A DNA stretch of 64,000 nucleotides from Lucifuga dentata (Eukaryota > Chordata > Actinopteri > Ophidiiformes > Bythitidae): assembly GCA_014773175.1 (NCBI GenBank), contig VXCM01000054.1, positions 127,903 to 191,902 on the forward strand, read 5' to 3'. Numbering within the stretch: position 1 is the stretch's first letter; the number at the start of each line of letters is the position of its first letter. The notes beneath the pieces are model-generated. The model saw only the letters and a list, made by a program, of their open reading frames with translations, ran no database searches and was not told the DNA's origin. The position numbers and the translations under genes were made by a program. Shown here piece by piece: positions 18,923 to 31,512 of the stretch.

Positions 18923-19821
18923 ACCTCCACCCTGTTTTCTGAGCAGGCTCAAACACGATTCCCTCAGCTGCTGATGTGATTTAACTTATCTGCCCCTGAA
19001 GTTAACCTTTTAGCTTTAGTTCCTGAGGACCAGCTCATTATGTGATCACACGCCCGTGTAAGAATGTCTAAAGTTAGGCCGGCCCTCTCCCTGAGGCAAC
19101 CCCAGCACCCACAGTAACTTGATCTCAGGGTGTTAGCAGTGTGCTCCCAACCACATCAACATATGGAAAGTAGGTTTTTACTTAAAGTCATCATGAGGCA
19201 ACAGTGTGGCTCTTTCGCAGGGGACGGCGTTTTCATCACGCTCTGATGGCTGTCAAATGTTTAGACTTGTGACAGCTTCTCCCTGAGACCCGAGTGACCT
19301 GTGACCTTAAAGGAATGGACAAGCCTGGAAACAAAAACAGGGACCTTTTGTGTGGGTCAAAGGGGAAACATCTGCTGGGTTGAAGACAGAAGAGAGGGAT
19401 TAAGTCTTGGGTATTCATTGGTCCTTTCACCCATAAAACATCTCTGATGGGAAGGAGAACCCCACTGTACCTCTCATCATTATAAGCCAGTCCTCCTTAT
19501 TCTTCCAATTAATGCCCCAGCTGCCTCTTGGCTTAGAAGGACTGGATTGAAGTATGCCGATAAGTGCAATACGAAAAGAATATCTTTGATATGTCTGCTA
19601 CACTCTCTCTCTTATCACTTCACCACAGGAGCGACTGGTCACAGCGAGTCATTTATTTTTAAATTAAATTTGAGCCTGAATAAATGATCTGAGAGTCCTG
19701 CACATCACGCTGCTGCAAACCCCTCCTATTAGGAAATCCATTTCACCAATTCTGGCTTTGATATGATCATGCATTGTCATGATAAATGAGCTGAATTATT
19801 TAACCCCACTGAAGCGGTACA

Positions 19822-19826
<5 letters not shown>

Positions 19827-19887
<61 letters not shown>
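19827..19887 (+). repeat. (TG)n microsatellite
   Basis: About 30 tg units, one of the longest pure dinucleotide runs in the window. The Cys-Val frames here are spurious. Confidence 0.9.
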
Positions 19888-19888
<1 letters not shown>

Positions 19889-21426
19889 GCCACTTATTCA
19901 TCTTAGTAGGTGGAGCGTGCACAACAAAAGAAAGGAATTGCACTCTTTCACTTTTTCCAGACTACCCACACACACATATGCAGTTATTTAGCGCTGTATT
20001 GTTTATTTGTCTCAGTCTGGTTGTCAGCTAAAGTATTTACCACTTCTCCTGCACTGTCCCCCATCCCCCCATGTGTCAGGAACAGAGAGCTCTTTCTTCC
20101 AGCCAGCCACCTGATCCAGCATGCGGCTGTGATGTGGGTAACCAGATCCCTCAGAGCAAGTTACCAATTAGCCAAACATCTCTGGAGGGAAACCTCATGG
20201 CGTGCAAGAACAAATGCCACAGTCTGACTCTATTGGCTAGTCAGGCTTAATCATTAGGAAGGCGCCTCGTTAATGTTTTGTTCAGGCAGGTAAAACAATA
20301 CGGCCCAAAAAAAAAAAAAAAAAANAAAAAAAAAAAAAAAAAAGTGTGTCTCCGACTGCTGGAGTGAAAAGGAAGCACAGCCATTTGATTCTTTTTCACT
20401 AGGAAATACCCTAGTGAATGTTTTGGCTTTAAACTGGGGCCTGAAATAAGTCACAACATTTCAGTAAAACCTTCAGATAGCTCAAAATATTTTTGGAAAT
20501 ACATTTGTGAAAAATAATCTGTGAGTACAAGCTGTGATCAGATGACAGAGTATGCACACATTTCAGCCAAATACTAGGTTAGTTTACATTAACATATTTT
20601 AAATGGATAGTCATTTGTTTAGCAATTCAGGGACATTTAATTGAGTCTCAGTCCGTTCATTTTAAATTCAATTAATTTGATCTAAAAACAAAAGCTGTAA
20701 ATGCATAAAATATAGCTTTGTAATGTGGATGTAGTCTGTACAGCCATATATTTTTTAAATCAGTTTGGCTAAAAATAATAAGTTGTTAATTTTGCTTAGC
20801 TGAATATATTCATTGAATTTATAGACAAATCCATCATGGGAAATGTTTTCAGATGCAATAATATTTATCGCCACTAAGGGGCAGTGTGTTCCCTGATAAT
20901 TAATACTGTGTGCATGTGTTGAATTGTGTATTGACTCTGAATAAGTGACAGCTTTAAATCAGCTTTATACATCATCACCTAAAATATGTTATATCAACAT
21001 TACATGTCGATAATACTTATCAAGCTATTTAACAGGCTGTATCAGATGTGTTTCTTTCATGAAAATTTTATATTACTTTTAACCTTATATTAGCCGATAC
21101 ATTTCAAATTTTTATGTAATACTAAAAATAGTGCTAAAATGTGAGCCAATTTTTATCTGATGCAGTCCAGATCTTATAATCCAGCTGCAGATAAAAATTA
21201 TGGTGTATACCACAACTATGCAGACAGATGAAGAAAAAAAAAAGGCAGATAAATTTTTCAACACTAACTCCATATTTACGATTTGCCTTTTTAGCTGATC
21301 ATAATGGATCCATAGCAAATCTTTTTTTGTGTGTGTTATTTTTTATCACAACACAGGAAATGATGCATAAGTTCAATGAACATGATCACAGTAAGAAGCC
21401 AGTCAGAACAGGATATAGGAGACCTT

Positions 21427-21429
<3 letters not shown>

Positions 21430-21466
<37 letters not shown>
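21430..21466 (+). repeat. (AC)n microsatellite
   Basis: About 18 ac units. Confidence 0.88.
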
Positions 21467-22802
21467 CTAATAGAGGTTCATTTACATCAGTAATGTCTTA
21501 AACACAGCAATAAAACAAGGATTATGTCAGCATATATAATCAGCTGAGAAACATTTAAAAAATCATATAATTTTCATTTATGAGTCAATACGCCTGCAAT
21601 TTATGTAGTGAAAACATTTTTGTGCACTAGTGTCATGGGATGGTGTGTGGTGCATGGTACAACATGGGCTCGTCCATTCTTGTGGCTCCTGTCTACGGAA
21701 ATAGAATAGAAATAGAAATAAATCTTTATAAGTTTCTAGATAAAAATATATAAAATATATTACTGTTGTTTTTTTTTAGTAAATTCTTGATGTTTTTAAA
21801 AAAATTTTCAACTTTCTGTTCTACTTATGAAAAATTCTAGATAATAAAATCCCAAAAAGAGGAAAACATTCTATGACAATTACATTTAAAAACATGTCCA
21901 GAAATTTGAGAAAGGGAATGATTCATAAAAATTATTCCTCTCGACTGTCATGATCGAATTTTGATTAAGTTTTCACATAAACAACCAGACCTCAAAATAC
22001 ATCGAAATAATTGTTGTTGGCAGGAATATCAAGATTTTCACAAAACAAAAATTTGTTGTCCTGTAAATTATTTTTTACAGTAGTGTAGTGTTTTAGGGGA
22101 CAAATTCAATGAAAAGTAAAACTGAAAAAATGCTTTAGACTCCAAAGGGTTAATTTGGTTAATAAAACATAAAATTTATATAAAATAAAGTATAGAATGT
22201 ATAAATTCATGCAGGTTTAGAAGAACCATTAAAAAACCACCATACAGGCACTTAGGGTAACCAAAGCTTCAACTGTTTTTATTGCATCAGCTTCTCTTCT
22301 CCATCTCCCACTCTGCTGTCCAGGTGCCATAATAAATCAAGGAGTGAAAATGGACGGACTACCTCCTTGGGGAAGAAAAAAAAAAAAAAAAAAAAAGTGT
22401 TTGTATTGTATGAGAACTGTTGACCTGACACAAGCTTTAGTGAGGCAGATGAATTATGCAGCGAGCTTCCCGCACTGCTTCAGGTACGCTGTGTCAGCCT
22501 GGCTGGCAGCAGCCCACAAATGGATCCAAAATGTAAACGCATCCTAGCCTCCACACCCTCCGAGATAAAAACAACCCACTTCAAACTCAATTCAATCAAC
22601 ACCGAGTGTTTATGAATCATATTTGCGCCTGATGTCCTGTGTTTGTTGGCCGCTTTTATCTCAGAACTTTTCACAAAGGTTGACCATCAACTATTCCTCT
22701 ATGATATACTGCTTCCTGTCAAGATGAGGCCTGGCACGTCAACAGTGCCTGGCAGGAAAAAGTTGTGGCGGCTCCTCTCAGACCTTTGCAATTCATTATA
22801 AA

Positions 22803-22829
<27 letters not shown>
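22803..22829 (+). repeat. (TG)n microsatellite
   Basis: About 13 tg units. Confidence 0.85.
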
Positions 22830-22834
<5 letters not shown>

Positions 22835-23584
22835 CTGACCTATGAGAAATAGGGCAGCTACCTACGTCATCAGGTTGGGCTGAGACACACAGCATCAAAG
22901 AGTCACTGAGTGAGAATGTCCGCAGAACAACATGTGCCATTGTCTTCCTGGCCTGCTGTGCACCGGAAAACGCTCATGATCCCATAAATGTTTTTGCACA
23001 TTTATGGAGAAGCTGGACACTGAGCGTGATGAGATCTTTATGACCTGTAACAGAACATGTGTCATTGTGGCTGCCATATGACCAATAACACCAAAACTTT
23101 TGTCGTAATGTCGAGGCCAAGTTTTTGCTATGAAGCTGGATTTAGTTGGTAGCCTCATGATGAATGCTGAATGGGAAGTGTAATTGGAAATTTTTAGAAG
23201 CATTCATGGAATAATTCCTTGATATCAAAACTCATATTCCTGCTTTTAAACGTATACTGTTATGTTGTAACAGCAAATTCATCAATAAAACCTTCAGAGT
23301 CAAAATATTGTCAGTTAGACATTTTCACTGCTGACATTTGGGCTTGTAATAGCAGGAAATGCACAGGTGTAACTAAAACATTAACGATGGCTCAATTCCA
23401 TTTAGTTGTAACTTTGCACCATAACAGGACCCTGATACTGCACATCTAAATGGAATGGAGCCATGATTAATGTTATTGGTTTCACCTGTATGATGAGTAA
23501 GGAATTGTCCACCATGAGAAAAGACTGTCCCATCATATGACATTCAAATGGTTTCAAGGCACATATTCACGTCAACAAAAGGCT

Positions 23585-24890
23585 TGTTGGAATGTAACTG
23601 AGTACATTTACTCAAGTAAGTATTTTGTACTTGTACTTTTTATTTGTAGCGGACAGTGGTGGAACTGCGGGGAGAGAGGACTGACATGCCACAAAGGCCC
23701 CGACTGGTACCAGAACCTATCTAGGGACATTATCACCAGTACATGATAGGTGTCTTAACTATTAAAGGACCATACCACCCATTTTGCATGTTTGAGCCTA
23801 ATATATTCCATTTTCATACATGTTACGTTAATGACAATCATTTCCCAAAGGATAAAACCGTATTTCAGATTTCCTGATATTTTGCAAAATCTCTTAATCT
23901 TTCAAAATCAACTATTCAAGCGATACACCTTAAAAATCAATGTTTCTTCTGCTAATAGTTACGCAGGCTTATGAAGTCATGGTCATTTAAATTTTTTGAT
24001 AAACGCAGGTCTTCTTTTGGGACTATATTCCCCTTTGGAGACATACATTCACTCTGCACTTTTTATTGCACTTAAATGCTAAAATTACAAAACTTTGGAA
24101 AGAAAAAAAACAACCCCGAATACCTGTGTTGTTTGCGAAGATGGATTACCTATCCCAAGAGTGTTTCAAGTATCAACAAGTTGATTTTAATAGCGTACCA
24201 GAATGAACTGAAACCAATGGTGGTCTGGAAGGTAGGAAAAACTTTTTTAATTCACCATTCCAGTAGTATGCTTTGGAAAATGATTGTCAGTAACCTTACA
24301 TGTATGAAAATTGAATATAGGCTCAAACATGCAAAATGGGTGGTATGGTCCTTTAAGCCACCAGGCAGCCTTAAGTACAATTTTGAGAAATTTGTACTTA
24401 ACCTGAGTATTTATATCTTATACTTTTTTTATGTCTGTTGTGGAAATATTAATTCTTTTACTCCACTGTTTATCTGATGACTGCTTTTGCTTATTACTTT
24501 GAAGTCGCTGGGTAAAACATCATATCTCAGCCTCGTTTTACTACAATTGCAGAAGTGTTTAAAAAAATATCTCAAGAGTTATAGAAAGAAAAAGAGTTTG
24601 GAGTATTAATTCTAGTGCAGTTGATCAATTCTTCAACTGACCTGAAATCAGACAGTTGAAGGAAAACCTTGTATCTCCAGTTTGAGGATTTTCATTATTG
24701 ATGCACTAACAGTGACGGAGTATTCTTCACGATGAGTACTTTTACTTTAGTTACTTGGCTACATTTTACTGCAACTGCTCTTTTAGTTCAACCAAATTTT
24801 AAATGCAGGGCTTTTACATGTAATGGAGTATTTTACTGTTGTGGCATTAGTACTTTTACATAGGTCATGGATCTGAGTACTACTACCACC
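23585..24890 (+). mobile_element. Repeat with GAGTACATTTACTCAAG end, interrupted by a nested element
   Basis: The left fragment (gtaactgagtacatttact at about 23596) and the right fragment (taagtacaattttgag at about 24373, ending ggatctgagtactac near 24880) resemble the two halves of a repeat common in fish genomes. Between them stands a complete GGACCATACC element (23763-24355), indicating nested insertion. Family assignment is from memory and approximate. Confidence 0.5.
23763..24355 (+). mobile_element. GGACCATACC element, full-length copy
   Basis: The best-preserved copy. The left end aaaggaccataccaccc and right end gggtggtatggtcctttaa are inverted, and the similarity continues inward for about 85 bases to catttcccaaag / ctttggaaaatg. 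The interior has no transposase frame. It is inserted in another repeat. Confidence 0.82.
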
Positions 24891-25202
24891 AACATACATG
24901 AAAACATAGAACTGGAACCTGCTGTTACTCCCAAATTGTGTGACAGATGATTTAATAATCTAACACCTACAAAATCCAAGTGATACTTTCAAATTTTTAT
25001 ATCAGTAATATTTGTAAACACCACAGGAAAACAGCCTCATATTTTTAACATATGATCAGTTAATACATGTATGACTATATATGTTCTATTTCAGAAGTTT
25101 AACTCTATAAATATACCTGTAAATTATATTGCATGCTCAAAAATGTACAGATTGAGCCTTTACAGTATCAAACAAAAAGGCTCATTGCACAAGGTCACAG
25201 AG

Positions 25203-25205
<3 letters not shown>

Positions 25206-25242
<37 letters not shown>

Positions 25243-25259
25243 NGCACAAGGTCACAGAG

Positions 25260-25299
<40 letters not shown>
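25206..25299 (+). repeat. (TG)n microsatellite, doubled by a gap artefact
   Basis: Two tg runs, each preceded by gcacaaggtcacagagaag, stand on either side of the N at 25243. The real locus probably holds one run. Confidence 0.8.
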
Positions 25300-25772
25300 T
25301 GTTATGTTAACCTCTGCCATCATGTCCTGAATAGAGGGCAGACAGCCAATGGAGCAGGGCTTTGGGTAAGGAAAGGAGGGGACTGTAGGACAGATTAGGA
25401 AGTGTGTGTGGCCAGCAGCAGTTTATAACTTCCTCCTCATGTTTACACCTCATACACAATGTGATCAATTCTCACGTTATCAGCATCTGGTAACGTGTTT
25501 CTGGGCTTTGTTGGAAGAAGGGATCCTGGTTTGGAAGGAAATGGACTGTGAGCTCTGTTTGCTGGCCTGAAACATTTTAGCTTTGTCTTATCTGTTCTTC
25601 TGGTTTTGTTTTTGAACCTTTTAGACTTTCAGAGCACAGGAGGAACCTTTCTGATGTAGAGGAGAACTTTGTGTGAATTTGGCTGTGCGTCTTTTCGTGT
25701 ATTCAGGGACGGGTCTTCCTGTGCTGCCGTCTCGTTGTTCTTTTCTCTGACCTTCCCTTGCCATCATCAGCC

Positions 25773-28700
25773 ATGTACAGCAGCAGCTACTCCCAGGTCT
25801 CCAAGTTCGGCCCAGCGGCCCAGAAGAAGATACAGCACCGTTCAAGGGGCAAGAGCTGTGGCTACTACATGCGTGTTATCTTCTTCTTCTCTTCCCTCAT
25901 TCAGTCTCTGATCATAGTCAGCCTTGTGCTATTTCTAGTCTACGGCAAGCAGCAGGACTCTGCGTCCACAGCTCGCATTCAGGACCTGGAGCAGAGCTTC
26001 AGCCGGCTCTCCATCGAGAATGTTGCTCTCAGGGCGCAGAGGAAGAACCTGACCAACTTACTCAACATCACCCTGATGGAGAAGGCCCGTAACGACTGGG
26101 ACCTGGCACATTTGCGCTCCTCTGCCAACACGTCATTGTTCTTTCTCCTGGAGCTCAATAAGAAGCTGGTAAGAAACTGAGCCTTTGGTTTATCTGTGGG
26201 TCCAGCTTAAGCTCCTTTGATTTATTGAAAATATTTTGTAAATATTTATTTACAATATTCATATGCGTAAGCTAACTTTAAACGGGTGCATATATTTAGT
26301 AGTTTTCATGTGATTTGGAATTAAACTCAAAAGACACTCAAAGTTTTTATATCAAAATTAGTCTTTTTTCTGTCTCACAGTTAAAGGTTGCTACAAGTAA
26401 AAAAATTAAAGGAAAATATCATATAGCTCCCTTGACATGGGTTAAGTGGATTTTTTAAGAGTGTGGTTGTTTTTTTTTATAAACAATGTATAGCTTTATG
26501 TATAACTCACAATTCTTCCGTTAATTTAAGCTGCTGATAAGAAATGCTGTTAAAGCTAGTGCTTCTCTAACCTAATTAGTTCTTTTAAAGAGATGTTGGC
26601 CTAATAGTATATTTCCAAAACTGATTCCTGCTGTCTAGATATAATCTAATGTTTTTTGGTAAATAGGAATGTCAAATGATGTTATTTTACTTTCCGTAAC
26701 ACAAAGCTCTGTACGTTGTGAAAACTGTTTTTATCATTGCAATTATAATGATTATAAGCTGATGTATCACTTTAGCCACACATCAGAGTATTTATAAGAT
26801 AGAAACAACCTTGGCAAATGATTTTGTGATAAAAAATTTGTTTCATATCAGTGTAGTGTTTTGCAATTTTTCTCTCAAAATGCCTTCAATAGAACAAGGA
26901 TTTATTTACAGTGATGAAACTGTCTTGAATATAATCCTGTGATACAAATGGCTTCTTTTCACTCATCTAAACAGAATCAGTGCAATATGGAGAAGCAGTT
27001 TTGCAGATCCCCAAGTGCTCCTGGGTTACCTCCATGTAGACCATCAATGCAATTGTGTACGTATGGCATTTATTCAGTGCAAATCCAAATGTATTCTTAT
27101 TCTTAACATGTGTTTATGCTTCAAATCATTACTTTTACAGAAACAGAAAGAAAAGACTTATTGGCCTAATTCCCGTTTTTGTCATTGTTATTTTATTATA
27201 TAGTTTCAGGAAACTGTAACTGTGGGCTGCAGGTGGATCAGCTGAAAGCCATGCTTGAGCTCGTGCAATCCAACTTTACTCAGACAAATCAGATGTCGAG
27301 GATGGAGATGGACCAGATTTCCAAAGACCGGGACAACATTAACCTGGAAGCCATCCGCCTCAGGAGGGATAAATCTGTTCTTGAGAAGGAGTTAGCTGAC
27401 TACAAAGTAAGATGCAAAGCAGATTTTGCTCATTCCTTGAGCGGCATCTCCAATGTCTCCAAGGCTTTTCTCGAGAAGATTGACTCCCTCTTCCCCTGTC
27501 ACATCGCCTTCCAGCTCACCTGTGACAAACAAAGGGAAAACCTAGAGCAGATCCGCAGCAATTGCACCAGCTTGTCACGAGAAGTAGAGAACAGGTTCCA
27601 AAATTACCTGAATAATGTGGGAGCTCAGGTGTCGGACATCCAGTCTGAGAACAGCCGACTGAAGGCAGAGAACTGGAGACTGACTGTGGACTACCGCTGG
27701 TGCAGCCAGAACCGCACAGGTCTGGTTCAGGAGCACAGACAGAACACGCAGAGGGCCCAGCTGAGATTCGACCAGGAGAAGGAGAAACTGCTGATGGAGA
27801 AGAAGAGGCTAAATGGAGATAAAGACGTGCTGACCAGCAATGTCAACCTGAAAGATAAACAAATCGCACACCTTAATGAACAGCTCAGGCAGCTCAACTT
27901 CACCTGCATGTCTAAGGTAAGACAAAAAGTGTGGTGACTGAGTTGATCTGCATAGATTTGCAGGACTTTTAGACTCATATTCTTCAATTCAGCTTTCATT
28001 TACCAAAGTTACCTTCAAATTACTCAAAAGAAAGTATTAAAATAATAGTAAGCCCTTTTTCCAAGATTGTCAGGATACAACCATCCAGCGTTCTGAAAAC
28101 CCAGTCCTAGTGTAATGTGAATGAATGAATGAATGCAGGTTAGAGTGACTTTATGTTATACATAAGAGTCTGGTTACATTTGTGCAGCATGCCAGTCATT
28201 TTGCACACAAAGTTTTGTTCTCTAAATCATCAAAACTCAGATTTATGTATATAATACACATATAAATACTAAAATAAGCAAAGCTCATATCTCACTGCTT
28301 TGACACCTTAAATTTTTACATGATGTGTGAGGTCAAAGCATAGTGATGTTTTTTTCATTGGAAATGATTGAGCTTCAAGGGCAGAGCAAGAGGAATGAAA
28401 AAGTTTGCCAGACAAAATTTGGCAGACATTTTGTCTTCTTTAGCTGTTGCATGTTCACGGCTGCAGGTATACGATAAAAATGACATTTGTGTTTGTTCAT
28501 TTAAAATACTTTGATTGCATCATGTCAATGATAATATCCATTTTTCGCATATAAGCCATTTTTCAGATGCTAATATTTGCCGTCATGTTGTTTCAGACAG
28601 CATCTGGGTTATTTCCAGCTTCTGGAGGATCCACCTTTGGCACAAACACCCAGAGTCAGTCCGGGTCAGTTGGGAACAAGTTCAACCTTGGTGGATCCAG

Positions 28701-31254
28701 CTCAAGCTCTTCTAGCTCTTCTTTTGGGAATCCTTTTGGCAGGACAGGGTCAAGTATGAGTCTTAGCTCTACTGGATTTGGGTTGAACAAACCAGCATCA
28801 AATGGAATAGGCTCTTCAAGCTTTGGGTCAAATTCTGGGTCAACAGGTTCCAGTACAGGCCTTAGTTCATTTGGGTCAGGTTTGAATAAGCTCGGGTCAA
28901 GTGGGACAGGCTCCTCAAGCTTTGGGTCATCCTCAGGGTCAACCAGATCAGGTTCAACTTTGGGCTCAACTGGATGGGGATTTAATAAATTAGGATCGAG
29001 TAGTAGCTCTTCAAGCTCTGGGTCAAGTTCTGGGTCAAGCTCTGGGTCAAACTCTGGGTCAAACTCTGGGTCAAGTTCTGGGTCAAGCTCTGGCTCAAGC
29101 TCTGGGTCAAGTTCTGGGTCAAGCTCTGGGTCAAGTTCTGGGTCTATCTGGTCAAATATGAACCTTGGCTCAACCGGGTTAGGTTTGAATAAGTCAGGAA
29201 CAAGTGGGAAAACATCATCAAGCTCTGGGTCAACTTCTGGGTCAACCTCTGGGTCTAAAAGTGGGACCAGCAACTCTGGATTTGGATTTGGGTGGTTTGG
29301 AAGCAGTAATAGTAACTCAGGACAAAGTAAGCCGGGAAGTGGAACAGGGAAAGGATCAACAGGTGGGATTGACTCTGGTGGAAGTGGACGGACAAGTGGA
29401 CTGGTGGGAGGCAGCAACTCAGGCCCAGGTAAGAATCTTTATCATTATTGTGATTTTTAGTTGTATTACAATTACTCACTTCAGTGTCACAAGTAATTTA
29501 AAATACAATATAATACACAAACCAGAACAGCACACACTGTACACAATAATACTTTTGTATATATAACATAGCATGTAGTTCTATACCAGTGGAGCTCAAT
29601 CCTGGTCCTCAAGTACCACAGTACTGCACCTGATTAGCTACACCAGGAGTGTTCACTTGATGAAGACCTAAACACACCTGATTTAATAAATCAGATGTGG
29701 GTAGGGCAGTGAGAGATGAAAAAAAATGTGTGTGCTGTGATACTTGAGGACCAGGATTGAGAACCGACGTTCTGTACTATAGTACTACAAGCATATAGCT
29801 GAGTCCAAACTCCATTATTATCATCATATTTGACGCTAGAGTTTACACAGAGAGCCCATACCTCTGCCAAAGCCCAGCATGTTTCTTTAAAGGACCATAC
29901 CAGTGATAGTGCATGTTTGAGCCCAATTTATACAAGCACATACATGGTTCATTACTGACAATCACTTTCCAAAACATAAAACTGTATTTGAGTTTTCCTA
30001 TTATATTTGCAAATATTTTAATAAACTCTGAATCTTTCAAAACCAAAAGTTCAGGTGACATACTCACCTTAAAATTCAATGTTTTGCCTTATGCACAATT
30101 GTAGAAGGCATGGTCATTTTAAACTGTCTTCCCCTGGGACTATATTCCCTGGTAGAGACATACATTGTCTTCCATGCAGCTCCGTGTTGGATCAGTTCAA
30201 TAAAGTTACTTCTACAAAAACCTAATAAACATAATGTTTACTGTTACTGATTATGTATCTCAAGCATGTTTCCAGAATCTACAAGTTGATTTTTATAGCA
30301 TACTTAAATGAACTGAAACCAATGGCTGCCTGGAAGGTAGGAAAAAAATTTAAAATTTTCGCTAAAGTAGTATATTTGGAGATATTTTGTATGTGTATAT
30401 ATTGGGCTCAAACATGCATGATCACTGATGTTGTCCTGATGGGTGTCTTAGTTCTTGAGAAATGTCAATCAGTGCCCTATCTTGTAATTTGAAAGAATGT
30501 GACGATTAATTCCAGATCTGGATTTGCCTCAAAATCTAATCAGCTCTTCCTTGACCAAAGTCCCACCTACCCACAAAAGTTAATCGAAAACCATATGCTG
30601 CTTTGTCAGATAACCTACTGACAAACAAACAAACAAACAAATAAACGCTGATGAAACCACAACCCCTATGGTGGAGGTAATAATGTCTGGAACCATGATA
30701 AATACTGAAACAGCTTCTGTTTTGAATAAGTATATTGTGAAGTGGGTGATGTTTGTTGTCCAAGATTGTAAGATTAGCCTCAATATGTAAATGGTTCCAT
30801 GTACATGCTTATAATTTTAGATGTAATAGAACATGCTTAAATCTCTTACATATGTTTTTTTGCAGCATAATGAAGTGTGGCTAACATTAACATACACTAA
30901 TGTTTTCTGATTTTTATCAACAGTCAGTGTCCTTCAACACCTTCAAGATCTTCAGCGTCTTGTCAACCCCTCCAACTCTGAGTGAGTATAAAGCTGCTGT
31001 TTGTGTTGCTGTCCTGTGAAAACCACGTACATCTAAATTTGGTCTTGTTTAAGATTTCGGATATTTAAAGGTTGAGGAAATTGTAGCTTTTAAGCTCATA
31101 AAACGCTTTAAAAATTGTTTGGATCATGAATCATGACTAAGCTGTTTTTCTTAGTTTCGGAATCATCAAGCTCATTTTGGAGATACGTGGTTTCCTCATC
31201 CTGTCTGTTTGGTTCAGTTATCAGCAGCATCTCTATGAGAAAGAACAATTTGAT

Positions 31255-31295
<41 letters not shown>

Positions 31296-31322
31296 GGAAC
31301 AACCAGGATCTTTCCAGAGTCN

Positions 31323-31361
<39 letters not shown>

Positions 31362-31396
31362 GGAACAACCAGGATCTTTCCAGAGTCTTAGGCTAG
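25773..31396 (+). CDS. plvap: Plasmalemma vesicle-associated protein (PLVAP/PV-1)
   Basis: An endothelial type II membrane glycoprotein that forms the diaphragms of caveolae and fenestrae. Coding exons: 25773-26168, 26975-27056, 27204-27916, 28597-29428, 30924-30981 and 31363-31396; phases agree and give 704 residues. Residues about 35-57 (VIFFFSSLIQSLIIVSLVLF) form the single membrane segment after a basic cytoplasmic tail. The ectodomain is coiled-coil with several N-glycosylation sequons (NLT, NIT, NTS, NFT, NCT, NRT) and cysteines, as in mammalian PLVAP. Exon 3 must start at 27204 (after tatag); using the next AG would create TGA. Exon 4 is unusual: about 277 residues of Ser/Gly-rich repeats, which account for the length beyond the 442 residues of human PLVAP. 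The last exon follows a CT microsatellite and occurs twice around an N at 31322. Confidence 0.88.
28990..29145 (+). repeat. Coding minisatellite TCTGGGTCAAGT in plvap exon 4
   Basis: 12-base units (tctgggtcaagt/c with tctgggtcaaac variants) repeat in frame and encode Ser-Gly-Ser-Ser/Asn. Looser copies extend from about 28800 to 29260. A run this regular is expected to vary in length between alleles. Confidence 0.85.
29587..29769. mobile_element. hAT-type MITE with 8-bp target duplication
   Basis: Begins cagtggagctcaatcctggt and ends accaggattgagaaccgacg, which are inverted repeats. It is flanked by ttctatac (29579-29586) and ttctgtac (29770-29777), an 8-base duplication with one mismatch, as hAT transposons leave. 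It lies in plvap intron 4. Confidence 0.75.
29887..30440 (+). mobile_element. GGACCATACC element, diverged copy
   Basis: The left end ttaaaggaccataccagtga and tgcatgtttgagccc are clear. The internal gactatattccctggtagag block and right-hand ccaatggctgcctggaagg are present. The right terminus (ggctcaaacatgcatgatca) is decayed. Confidence 0.7.
31259..31362 (+). repeat. (CT)n microsatellite forming the last plvap splice acceptor
   Basis: Pure ct runs end in ccag directly before the final coding exon and act as its polypyrimidine tract. The run plus the first 26 exon bases are repeated around the N at 31322. Confidence 0.8.
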
Positions 31397-31506
31397 TCAG
31401 TCTTGATGAGGACAACTTAAACTTAAAGGTTTATCTTTCCATTCCATCTATTACACGCAGTACAAAATCAAGCTCCTCATATCCTCATATGGAATTCATA
31501 TATCTC

Positions 31507-31512
31507 AATAAA
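31507..31512 (+). promoter_or_regulatory. Probable polyadenylation signal of plvap
   Basis: AATAAA about 110 bases after the plvap stop codon. Confidence 0.4.

Larger units (their letters stand above)
14721..25772. other. Intergenic region between divergent nr2f6 and plvap
   Basis: About 11 kb with no recognisable coding exon. It holds microsatellites, the hairpin array at 17915-18003 and several copies of the GGACCATACC inverted-repeat element. Small open frames within TG/AC tracts are spurious. Human has USHBP1, BABAM1, ANKLE1 and ABHD8 next to NR2F6; none of them is seen here. Confidence 0.5.

Noticed and set aside
19779..20031. Cys-Val repeat open frames
   Set aside because: Translation of a TG microsatellite; the same applies at 25071-25330, 14935-15321 and 42000-42200.
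27210..27230. The AG at 27208-27209 as the acceptor of plvap exon 3
   Set aside because: It would join T to GA and make a TGA stop. The upstream acceptor (tatag, exon from 27204) keeps the frame and the coiled coil.
28656..29417. 253-residue open frame on the - strand opposite plvap exon 4 (Pro/Glu/Leu/Asp-rich)
   Set aside because: It is the antisense reading of the Ser/Gly repeat, kept open by the 12-base period. The sense exon has correct splice sites and phase.
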